Positions 51,690 through 58,575 of a DNA stretch of 64,000 nucleotides are shown one piece after another. Made by a program: the position numbers and the translations under genes. Below the pieces are notes generated by a model. It searched no databases. It was not told the origin of the DNA and worked only from the letters and a program-made list of their open reading frames with translations. Location: NCBI RefSeq assembly GCF_001702265.1, contig NZ_MAUE01000026.1, forward strand, positions 1 through 64,000, read 5' to 3'. Every line of letters starts with the position of its first letter. Positions within the stretch are counted from its first letter, which is position 1. The stretch comes from Pseudomonas aylmerensis (GTDB lineage: Bacteria; Pseudomonadota; Gammaproteobacteria; Pseudomonadales; Pseudomonadaceae).

Positions 51690-53309
51690 ATGGACAAGCC
51701 CTTGTTGGAAATCCGCAACCTGCAGATCGAGGGACATTACGAGGACGCCTGGCACCCGCTGATCAAGGGCATCGACCTGACCTTGCAGCGCGGCGAAGTG
51801 CTGGGGCTGATTGGCGAGTCGGGGGCGGGCAAATCGACCCTCGGGCTGGCCGCCATGGGCTATGCGCGCGAAGGTTGCCGCATCACGGGCGGCTCGGTGT
51901 GTTTTGACGGCATTCAACTGCTGCAGGCCAAGCCTGAAGCGCTGCGCAAGTTACGCGGCTTGCGCATTGCCTATGTCGCGCAAAGTGCGGCCGCGTCGTT
52001 CAACCCGGCGCATCGGCTGATCGACCAGCACGTCGAAACGGCGGTGATCAACGGCGGCATCAACCGTGCCCAGGCCGAGCGCGAAGCGGTGGAGTTGTAC
52101 CGCGTTCTGCGCTTGCCCAACCCGCAGACCATCGGCCAACGTTATCCCCATCAGGTTTCCGGCGGCCAGCTGCAACGGGTGATGACCGCGATGGCGATGG
52201 CGTGCCACCCCGACCTGATCATCTTTGACGAACCCACCACCGCCCTCGACGTCACCACGCAGATCGAAGTCCTCGCGGCGATCCGCGATGCGGTGAAAAC
52301 CTTCGGCAGCGCCGCGCTGTATATCAGCCACGACCTGGCGGTGGTCGCGCAGATGGCCGACCGCATTATGGTGCTGCGCCACGGCAAGCTGGTGGAAGAG
52401 GCCGACACCCGCAGCATGCTCAGCCAGCCGCAGCAGGACTACACCAAGTCGCTGTGGGCAGTGCGCAGCTTTCGCACCGAGCCCAAGCCGTGCCCGGTGC
52501 AGGAGCAACCGCTGCTGGATGTGCGTCAGGTGTGCGCCAGCTATGGCCATCAACCGGTGCTGCAGGAGGTGTCGATGAAGCTGTATCGCGGCCAGACCCT
52601 GGCGGTGATCGGCGAGTCCGGCAGCGGCAAGAGCTCCACCGCGCGCCTGATCACCGGCTTGCTCCCGGCCACGAGCGGGCAGGTGCTGTATGACGGCGAG
52701 GCGTTGCCGGTGGACTTTCGCCAGCGCAGCAAGGAGCAGTTGCGGCGCATCCAGATGATCTACCAGATTCCCGATACCGCGCTGAACCCACGCCAGCGCA
52801 TCGTCGACATCATCGGCCGGCCGCTGACGTTTTACCTGGGCCTGAAGGGCAAGGCCCTGCGCGCGCGGGTCGCCGAGCTGCTGGAAATGATCGAGCTGGA
52901 CCCGGCCACCTACATGGAGCGCCAGCCGCGAGAACTGTCCGGCGGGCAGAAGCAGCGCATCTGCATCGCCCGCGCCCTGGCGGCCGACCCGCAATTGATC
53001 ATCTGCGATGAGGTCACCTCGGCCCTCGATCAACTGGTGGCCGAGGGCGTGTTGAAACTGCTCAATTGCCTCCAGCAGCAACTCGGCGTGGCCTACCTGT
53101 TCATCACTCATGACGTTGCCACCGTCCGCGCGATTGCCGATGAAGTGGTGGTGATGCAGCGGGGCAGGGTGGTGGACCAGGGCAGCCGCAGCGCGATTTT
53201 CACCCCGCCGTACCAGGACTACACCGGCCTGTTGTTTTCATCCGAACCTGCGATGGACCCGGACTGGCTCGATCACTTGCTGGCCCAACGGGCGGCGCCC
53301 ACTGTTTGA
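51690..53309 (+). CDS. Double ABC ATPase (DppD-DppF fusion)
   Basis: The 539-residue protein contains two complete ATP-binding cassettes. The first has Walker A GESGAGKST (about 42-50), signature SGGQLQRV and Walker B IIFDEPTTALD. The second starts near residue 265 with GESGSGKSS, SGGQKQRI and IICDEVTSALD. In most dipeptide systems the two ATPases are separate proteins; here they are fused, as in the Gsi/Yej-type systems. ATG 51690 was chosen over GTG 51681, since AAGGAG lies eight bases upstream. It energises the importer formed by the two permeases. Confidence 0.92.
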   Translation: MDKPLLEIRNLQIEGHYEDAWHPLIKGIDLTLQRGEVLGLIGESGAGKSTLGLAAMGYAREGCRITGGSVCFDGIQLLQAKPEALRKLRGLRIAYVAQSAAASFNPAHRLIDQHVETAVINGGINRAQAEREAVELYRVLRLPNPQTIGQRYPHQVSGGQLQRVMTAMAMACHPDLIIFDEPTTALDVTTQIEVLAAIRDAVKTFGSAALYISHDLAVVAQMADRIMVLRHGKLVEEADTRSMLSQPQQDYTKSLWAVRSFRTEPKPCPVQEQPLLDVRQVCASYGHQPVLQEVSMKLYRGQTLAVIGESGSGKSSTARLITGLLPATSGQVLYDGEALPVDFRQRSKEQLRRIQMIYQIPDTALNPRQRIVDIIGRPLTFYLGLKGKALRARVAELLEMIELDPATYMERQPRELSGGQKQRICIARALAADPQLIICDEVTSALDQLVAEGVLKLLNCLQQQLGVAYLFITHDVATVRAIADEVVVMQRGRVVDQGSRSAIFTPPYQDYTGLLFSSEPAMDPDWLDHLLAQRAAPTV

Positions 53310-53318
53310 GGAATTCAC

Positions 53319-54020
53319 ATGAAGGTTTTGATTGTTCACGCGCACCCTGAACCGCAGTCGTTTACCGCCGCCTTGCGTGATCAGGCCGTCGCCACGTTGA
53401 GCGCGCAGGGGCATGAGGTGCAGGTCAGTGATCTGTATGCGATGCAGTGGAACCCGGTGGCGTCGGCCGCGGACTTTTGCGCGCGGGAAAACCCTGACTA
53501 CCTGGTGTATGCCCTGGAGCAGCGCCTGGGGGTGAAGAAGCAGTCGATCGCGGCGGATATCCAGGGCGAGTTGGACAAGCTGCTCTGGGCTGACTTGCTG
53601 ATCCTCAATTTTCCGATCTTCTGGTTCTCGGTGCCGGCGATGCTCAAGGGCTGGATCGACCGGGTACTGGTGTCGGGCGTGTGTTACGGCGGCAAGCGGT
53701 TTTACGATCAGGGCGGGCTGGCGGGCAAGCGGGCGTTGGTCACGGTGACCTTGGGCGGGCGTGAACACATGTTCGGCGAGGGCGCGATTCACGGGCCGTT
53801 GGAGGACATGTTGCGGCCGATCCTGCGCGGGACCTTGGCGTATGTCGGGTATGAAGTGCTGGCGCCGTTCGTGGCGTGGCATGTGCCGTATATCAGCGAT
53901 GAGGCGCGGCAGGCATTTCTGATCGCGTACGAGCAGCGGTTGCAAGGGCTGGCGGATGAGCAGCCGTTGGTGTTCCCGAAAATGGCGCAGTTCGATGAGG
54001 CGCTGTATCCCCTTTCTTGA
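53319..54020 (+). CDS. NAD(P)H-dependent FMN/FAD oxidoreductase (NQO1/MdaB-like)
   Basis: The 233-residue flavodoxin-fold protein begins MKVLIVHAHPEPQSFTAALR and contains WADLLILNFPIFWFSVPAML, the flavin-contacting loop, and YGGKRFYDQGGLAGKRALVT. Such enzymes reduce quinones or other electrophiles by two-electron transfer. It is nine bases after the ATPase gene and closes the operon, perhaps providing detoxification or a reductive step linked to the substrate. A REP pair follows. ATG 53319 follows TGAGGAATTCAC. Confidence 0.88.
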   Translation: MKVLIVHAHPEPQSFTAALRDQAVATLSAQGHEVQVSDLYAMQWNPVASAADFCARENPDYLVYALEQRLGVKKQSIAADIQGELDKLLWADLLILNFPIFWFSVPAMLKGWIDRVLVSGVCYGGKRFYDQGGLAGKRALVTVTLGGREHMFGEGAIHGPLEDMLRPILRGTLAYVGYEVLAPFVAWHVPYISDEARQAFLIAYEQRLQGLADEQPLVFPKMAQFDEALYPLS

Positions 54021-54034
54021 ACTTGTCACCGGCC

Positions 54035-54129
54035 AAATGTGGCAGCGGGCTTGCCTGCGAGTGCGGTACATCCGCTACAGATCTGTAGCCTGACACACCG
54101 CTATCGCAGGCAAGCCCGCTCCTACATTT
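54035..54129. repeat. REP inverted pair between convergent genes
   Basis: AAATGTGGCAGCGGGCTTGC (with CTGCGA; 54035-54060) and its near-complement (54104-54129) face each other between the oxidoreductase and DAHP synthase gene ends. Confidence 0.85.
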
Positions 54130-54138
54130 TGAGCTGCA

Positions 54139-55221
54139 TCAGTCAGTGCTATTGCGTTGTTCGCGCAGACGCTGCGCCGCGCTGCGCAGCAGTTGCTCGG
54201 TACCATCCCAGCCCAGGCAGCCATCGGTCACCGACACGCCGTATTTCATCGATGCACTCAGCGGTTGGCAGCCTTCGAACAGGTGGCTTTCGATCATCAT
54301 GCCGACCAGCGACGTGTCGCCCTGCAAGCGCTGCTCCAGCACGTCGTTGAACACCGTCGGTTGGCGCAACGGGTCCTTGCCGCTGTTGGCATGGCTGCAA
54401 TCGACCATGATCCGCGCCGCCACCTTGGACTTGGCCAGGTCGAGCTTGACCTGCGCCACGCTCTGCGCATCGTAGTTCGGTCCGCGGTGGCCGCCGCGCA
54501 GCACCAGGTGGGTGTCGGGGTTGCCTGGGGTCTGGATGATCGCCGGATGGCCCTGGCTGTCGACGCCGAAGTGGCGGTGCGGGTGGGCGGCCGAGCGCAT
54601 CGCGTCGCAGGCAATCGCAACGCCGCCGTCGGTGCCGTTCTTGAAGCCCACGGGCATGCCCAGGCCGCTGGCCATTTCGCGGTGGATCTGCGATTCGGTG
54701 GTACGCGCACCAATCGCAACCCAGCTGAGCAGGTCATCGAAGTAGCCGGCGGCCATCGGTTGCAGCAGCTCGGTGGCGACCGGCAGGCCCAGGCGCAGCA
54801 TTTCGCGCATCAGCTCGCGCGACAGCGTGAGGCCGGCGGCCATGTCATCGCTGCCATCCAGGTGCGGGTCGTAGGCCAGGCCTTTCCAGCCGATGGTGGT
54901 GCGCGGTTTTTCGACGTAGGCGCGGATCACCAGCAGCATCTGGTCGCTGACTTCAAGGGCCAGCTTCTTCAGATTGCGTGCGTACTCCATGGCCGATTCC
55001 GGGTCGTGGATCGAGCACGGGCCGACAATCACCAGCAAGCGCGAATCCTGACCATCGAGGATGGCGCGCACGGCTTGGCGATGGGCGTGAATCTGTTCAT
55101 TGAGGAACGGGCTGAGGGGCAACTGGTGCTTGAGCTCAAGCGAGCTGGGCAGGCGCTGGGTCAGGGCTTCGTTGGCGCTGGTCAGGTTCGAAACGGGCAG
55201 AGCGGCGGTGGCAGAGTTCAT
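54139..55221 (-). CDS. 3-deoxy-7-phosphoheptulonate (DAHP) synthase, class I
   Basis: The 360-residue enzyme condenses phosphoenolpyruvate with erythrose 4-phosphate, the first step of the shikimate pathway to aromatic amino acids. Class I features are the metal-binding Cys in VGPCSIHDPE (about 70), KPRTTIGWKG (about 106-115), GARTTESQIHREMAS and RIMVDCSHANSGKD. Length agrees with AroF/AroG/AroH types; allosteric specificity is not certain. ATG 55221 follows AGGAAGCCTTGAAT; an upstream TTG at 55227 would overlap this site. Two leader peptides and an intrinsic terminator precede it, so it is probably controlled by aromatic-amino-acid attenuation. Confidence 0.94.
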   Translation of the reverse strand: MNSATAALPVSNLTSANEALTQRLPSSLELKHQLPLSPFLNEQIHAHRQAVRAILDGQDSRLLVIVGPCSIHDPESAMEYARNLKKLALEVSDQMLLVIRAYVEKPRTTIGWKGLAYDPHLDGSDDMAAGLTLSRELMREMLRLGLPVATELLQPMAAGYFDDLLSWVAIGARTTESQIHREMASGLGMPVGFKNGTDGGVAIACDAMRSAAHPHRHFGVDSQGHPAIIQTPGNPDTHLVLRGGHRGPNYDAQSVAQVKLDLAKSKVAARIMVDCSHANSGKDPLRQPTVFNDVLEQRLQGDTSLVGMMIESHLFEGCQPLSASMKYGVSVTDGCLGWDGTEQLLRSAAQRLREQRNSTD

Positions 55222-55269
55222 ATTCAAGGCTTCCTGGGCAAGCGGCGGGCTGTTCCCGCGCGCTTGGCC

Positions 55270-55422
55270 CTACTGGGGTGTTCGACAATTGGCCGTATCG
55301 GCTACGTGTGTTGGCTTGCCACCGATAGGTGACCGATCGGAGGCGGCAGGCTGTCCCGAGCGGAGCTTGCTAAATCGCCAGGCGGTGGAGGTGTCGTAGC
55401 GGTAATAGGTGGCGTAGTTCAT
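55270..55422 (-). CDS. Second, tyrosine-rich leader peptide (50 aa)
   Basis: ATG 55422 follows AAAAAGGAATCAAGAC and opens a 50-residue frame starting MNYATYYRYDTSTAWRFSKL, with four Tyr codons among the first nine and a Trp. It ends in TAG 48 bases before the DAHP synthase start. It lies downstream of the attenuator terminator, so it is translated only when transcription reads through. The Tyr codon cluster suggests ribosome stalling under tyrosine shortage acts on translation or a second switch. The frame is too small for routine calling and has no recognised domain. Confidence 0.7.
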   Translation of the reverse strand: MNYATYYRYDTSTAWRFSKLRSGQPAASDRSPIGGKPTHVADTANCRTPQ

Positions 55423-55471
55423 GTCTTGATTCCTTTTTAGTGTCCGGTGTGCAACGAAATTTTCAGGGCCT

Positions 55472-55510
55472 GAAAAAACAAAACCCCCGGTCGGGGAGCC
55501 GACCGGGGGT
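55472..55510 (-). terminator. Attenuator terminator of the DAHP synthase leader
   Basis: On the minus strand ACCCCCGGTCGG (55510-55499) pairs perfectly with CCGACCGGGGGT (55494-55483) around a 4-base loop. TTTGTTTTTT follows. It lies between the first leader peptide (stop at 55562) and the second. GGGGT in the preceding CAAGGGGTCGCC stretch could pair with the ACCCC of the left arm as antiterminator. Confidence 0.88.
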
Positions 55511-55561
55511 TAGATTTCTCTGGTAGGCGACCCCTTGAGTAGTGGGCGCCGATTTCAGGTA

Positions 55562-55696
55562 TCAGGCGCGCCAGTGGCTAAACCAATACCCAAAATAAAA
55601 GCTGACCAGTGCGCTCGAACCGTTCACACGGGTAGCCGACACCGAGCGCTGGGCGCTGGCAGCAGGGCAAACCTGAGGGTGGGTGAGTTGCAACAT
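55562..55696 (-). CDS. Aromatic-rich leader peptide (44 aa), attenuator
   Basis: ATG 55696 follows GGAGACATACC and opens a 44-residue frame starting MLQLTHPQVC and ending FYFGYWFSHWRA. Eight of the last twelve residues before the end are Phe, Tyr or Trp (F-Y-F-G-Y-W-F-S-H-W). The TGA is 52 bases before the terminator. This is the layout of a transcription-attenuation leader: starving for Phe, Tyr or Trp should stall the ribosome here and prevent the terminator from forming, raising DAHP synthase. It responds to all three aromatic amino acids on sequence. Confidence 0.85.
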   Translation of the reverse strand: MLQLTHPQVCPAASAQRSVSATRVNGSSALVSFYFGYWFSHWRA

Positions 55697-55841
55697 GGTA
55701 TGTCTCCAAATGATGGAGCGAGCTTACTAGAGGCACACCGGTGGATTCAATCAGTAATTTCTATTGCCGCGGGGTACTTACGGCTATGAGGGACTGCCGA
55801 TATGCTGGACACACCTTGTTAATGATTGCTTGGACGCGACC

Positions 55842-56591
55842 ATGACCGCCTTGACCCTTGCTGCTGCTCAAACTGTTTCCATCGCGGGCGACGTGCCGGC
55901 CAACATCCACCGGCACCTGGCGTTCATGCGCGCGGCGGCGGCCAACGGCGTGCAAGTGCTGGTCTTTCCGGAGCTGTCGCTGACCGGGTACGAGCCGTTT
56001 CTGGCGGCTGAGTTGGCCATAGAGCCCGAGGCTGCCGTGTTGGCGCCACTGCGCGAGATGGCACGCGAGCTGCGCTTGACCGCGGTGGTGGGCATGCCGG
56101 TCCGGCTGGCGTCGCAAGAGGGCGTATTGATCGGTGCGCTGGTGCTGGGCGCGGACGGTTCCCTCGGCGTCTACACCAAGCAGCATTTGCACCCCGGCGA
56201 AGCGTTGGCGTTTGTCGCCGGGCAGGGGGGCGCGGCCCTCGAGCGGGGAGATGAGCGTATTGCGTTGGCGGTGTGTGCGGACTTTTCCCACGCCAGCCAT
56301 CCTCGTCGCGCGGCTGAAGCGGGTGCCACCGTGTATGCGGTGGGTGTGCTGATCAGCGAAGGCGGCTATGCGGCGGACAGCGCTTTGCTCCAAGGCTATG
56401 CCGCCGAGCATGGTCTGCTGGTACTGATGGCCAACCATGGTGGCCCATCGGGTGGCTGGGCCTGCGCGGGTCGCAGCGCGATCTGGGCGCCGGATGGCCG
56501 CTTGATTGCCGCCGCCCCAGGGGTGGGCGACGCATTGGTGATCGCCCAGGGCGAAGGTGGGCGTTGGGTTGGCCGAGTGGTAGCAGTGTAA
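55842..56591 (+). CDS. Carbon-nitrogen hydrolase (nitrilase superfamily)
   Basis: The 249-residue protein has the nitrilase triad: Glu in VLVFPELSLTGYE (about 44), Lys in VYTKQHLHPGE (about 108), and Cys in LAVCADFSHASHP (about 142). These are amidases or N-carbamoyl hydrolases of cytoplasmic type. It is short for the family, with a compact C-terminus. Its stop overlaps the next ATG (TAAATG), so the acetyltransferase is translationally coupled. ATG 55842 is chosen as the first methionine before the domain. The ribosome-binding site is weak. The substrate is unknown. Confidence 0.85.
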   Translation: MTALTLAAAQTVSIAGDVPANIHRHLAFMRAAAANGVQVLVFPELSLTGYEPFLAAELAIEPEAAVLAPLREMARELRLTAVVGMPVRLASQEGVLIGALVLGADGSLGVYTKQHLHPGEALAFVAGQGGAALERGDERIALAVCADFSHASHPRRAAEAGATVYAVGVLISEGGYAADSALLQGYAAEHGLLVLMANHGGPSGGWACAGRSAIWAPDGRLIAAAPGVGDALVIAQGEGGRWVGRVVAV

Positions 56592-57041
56592 ATGAGCTTT
56601 CATCTACGGGCCGCGACGGCCAACGACTTGCCCTTTGCCCGCACCCTGACCCACGAAGCCATGAGCCGCTACTACCTGCAGTACGGCTTGCTGTGGTCCA
56701 ACGATGGCTTCGACGTCGCCTGGGCCGGGCGTGAGAACTGGCTGATCTGCCGCGATGACGCGGTGATGGGGTTTGTCAGCCTCAGTCGGGATAGCAAGGC
56801 CCTGTATATCCGCGAGTTGCACATGCTCGAGTGTTGTCGCAAGCAGGGCGCGGGCAGTTGGGTGCTGGAGCAGATGGCGCTGAAAGCGCGCACGCAAGGC
56901 CTGGGGCTACTACGCTTGACGGTGTTCAAGACCAATCCGGCGAGAAGGTTGTATCAGCGCCGAGGCCTGAGCATCGTGGGGGAAGAGGACTGCTTCTGGC
57001 GTATGGAACTCGACTGTCGGTCAACGCTGGCGGGCGAATAG
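56592..57041 (+). CDS. GNAT-family N-acetyltransferase
   Basis: The 149-residue single-domain protein has the GNAT layout with the acetyl-CoA-binding loop region near CCRKQGAGSWVLEQMALKA (residues about 80-98; Gln/Arg-x-x-Gly pattern) and NPARRLYQRRGLSIVGEEDC at the C-terminus. It transfers acetyl from acetyl-CoA to an amine of unknown identity. It is coupled to the nitrilase-family gene (TAAATG), which makes a joint action on a nitrogen compound plausible. No further partners. Confidence 0.87.
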   Translation: MSFHLRAATANDLPFARTLTHEAMSRYYLQYGLLWSNDGFDVAWAGRENWLICRDDAVMGFVSLSRDSKALYIRELHMLECCRKQGAGSWVLEQMALKARTQGLGLLRLTVFKTNPARRLYQRRGLSIVGEEDCFWRMELDCRSTLAGE

Positions 57042-57092
57042 CACACTCATTCGGGCAAAACAGGCACAACGTTTCAATAAGCGCATACTGGG

Positions 57093-57332
57093 TCAGGACA
57101 GTACGTCCAGCTCCTGTCTCAGGGGCTCATTCTCGGCCAGGATGATGCCCTCTTTCATGCCCAGAAGGACCGCTACCTTATGGGCCTCTCCACGCCGTCC
57201 CTTTTTGCGCCCAGCGAGCACTTGATAAGTGGTTGCCGGGTCCACGCCGTGTTCCCGGGCGAACGCTTGAACTGACTTTCCTTGGTGTTCAAGCCAAGCC
57301 TTGGCTTGTGCAGCAGTGCGGATTGCGGGCAT
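57093..57332 (-). CDS. Small DNA-binding protein, phage Cro-like
   Basis: The 79-residue protein has a helix-turn-helix-like centre (QAFAREHGVDPATTYQVLAG, residues about 22-41) and resembles small regulators that phage and genomic-island elements encode with divergent XRE repressors. ATG 57332 starts MPAIRTAAQAKAWLEHQ; no strong ribosome-binding site. It is divergent from an XRE repressor gene with 83 bases between, an arrangement like a cI/cro immunity switch, but no other phage genes are next to it. Confidence 0.72.
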   Translation of the reverse strand: MPAIRTAAQAKAWLEHQGKSVQAFAREHGVDPATTYQVLAGRKKGRRGEAHKVAVLLGMKEGIILAENEPLRQELDVLS

Positions 57333-57362
57333 AGTTCAAAACCGTTCAAGTTTGTTTAACGA

Positions 57363-57383
57363 AGAGATGAGTGTGTCACCTCT
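57363..57383. promoter_or_regulatory. Palindrome in the Cro/XRE divergent gap
   Basis: AGAGATGA-GTGTG-TCACCTCT is an inverted repeat with one mismatch in the gap between the divergent small regulators. It is a plausible operator for one or both. Repeated TTCAA half-sites lie to its left (57336-57353). Confidence 0.5.
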
Positions 57384-57415
57384 TGGGGTGTGCCAATTTA
57401 GGATCATACATCCAA

Positions 57416-57781
57416 ATGAGTGGAATCGGTTCGCGTTTAAGGCAAGAAAGAGAGCGGCTAGGGCTGTCGCAAAAAGTGTTTGGTGAAATAGGAGGCGTTG
57501 AAGCCAACGCGCAAGGCAAATATGAAAACGGCGGTCGGGCGCCCAAGGCTGACTACCTTTCCCGCGTGGCGCAAAGAGGTGTGGATATCCTGTACGTGTT
57601 GACCGGCAGCCCCACGCCGATCCAACTGGATAACCTGAGCCAGATCGAAGAAAAAGTACTGGGCAATTATCGAGCGATGTTCAAGGAAGACCAGGATGCA
57701 ATCCGCCGCTTGACCACCACGCTGGCCGAGCATTCATCCATACGCAACGGAAAACCCAAGCCGCAACCCCAGGATTCCTGA
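57416..57781 (+). CDS. XRE-family repressor
   Basis: The 121-residue protein starts with an XRE helix-turn-helix (GSRLRQERERLGLSQKVFGE, residues about 4-23; QGKYENGGRAPKADYLSR). A short C-terminal part (SQIEEKVLGNYRAMFKEDQD) follows, as in phage-type repressors lacking a peptidase domain. ATG 57416 is the start, with AGGA 12 bases upstream. It is located immediately upstream of gacA. Its role may be local immunity-like control or a relic of a mobile element at the gacA-uvrC-pgsA-tRNA site. Confidence 0.8.
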   Translation: MSGIGSRLRQERERLGLSQKVFGEIGGVEANAQGKYENGGRAPKADYLSRVAQRGVDILYVLTGSPTPIQLDNLSQIEEKVLGNYRAMFKEDQDAIRRLTTTLAEHSSIRNGKPKPQPQDS

Positions 57782-57932
57782 CCTTTAACCCGATAAACAG
57801 CGCGGTTCATGGTTCGACGGGCAGGCGCAGCGCGTGGAAACTCTATATATATGACACTTGCAACTAGGTCTGCGCCTTGGTTTTTTGCTAAGGTGTTCAG
57901 CAACCTATAAGACCATATCGCGAGGTGTCTGC

Positions 57933-58574
57933 TTGATTAGGGTGCTAGTAGTCGATGACCATGATCTCGTTCGTACAGGCATTACACGAATGCTGGCTGA
58001 CATCGATGGCCTGCAAGTAGTCGGCCAGGCCGAATCGGGTGAGGAGTCCCTGATCAAGGCCCGGGAGTTGAAACCCGATGTGGTGTTGATGGACGTCAAG
58101 ATGCCCGGGATCGGCGGTCTTGGCGCCACGACCAAGTTGTTGCGCAGCCACCCCGACATCAAGGTCGTGGTGGTCACCGTGTGCGAGGAAGACCCGTTTC
58201 CCACCCGCCTGTTGCAGGCAGGGGCGGCGGGCTACCTGACCAAGGGCGCGGGCCTGGCCGAGATGGTCCAGGCCATTCGCCTGGTATTTGCCGGCCAGCG
58301 GTACATCAGCCCGCAGATTGCCCAGCAATTGGCCATCAAATCCTTCCAGCCCACCAGCGACTCGCCCTTCGACGCACTGTCGGAGCGGGAAATCCAGATT
58401 GCCTTGATGATTGTCGGGTGCCAGAAGGTGCAGACCATCTCCGACAAGCTGTGCCTGTCACCCAAGACCGTCAACACCTACCGCTATCGCATTTTCGAGA
58501 AGCTCGCCATCAGCAGTGATGTTGAATTGACCCTGCTCGCGGTGCGCCACGGCATGGTGGACGCCAGCGCCTGA
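57933..58574 (+). CDS. gacA: Response regulator GacA
   Basis: The 213-residue FixJ/NarL-type regulator has Asp54 in VVLMDVKMPGIGG as phospho-acceptor and a LuxR helix-turn-helix (LSEREIQIALMIVGCQKVQT, then SPKTVNTYRYRIFEKL). With GacS it activates the Rsm small RNAs and secondary metabolism in pseudomonads. Start is TTG 57933 with GCGAGGTGTCTGC upstream, as known for gacA; upstream frames to 57858 are not protein-like. It is one base from uvrC (TGA C ATG), an arrangement conserved in gammaproteobacteria. Confidence 0.96.
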   Translation: MIRVLVVDDHDLVRTGITRMLADIDGLQVVGQAESGEESLIKARELKPDVVLMDVKMPGIGGLGATTKLLRSHPDIKVVVVTVCEEDPFPTRLLQAGAAGYLTKGAGLAEMVQAIRLVFAGQRYISPQIAQQLAIKSFQPTSDSPFDALSEREIQIALMIVGCQKVQTISDKLCLSPKTVNTYRYRIFEKLAISSDVELTLLAVRHGMVDASA

Positions 58575-58575
58575 C

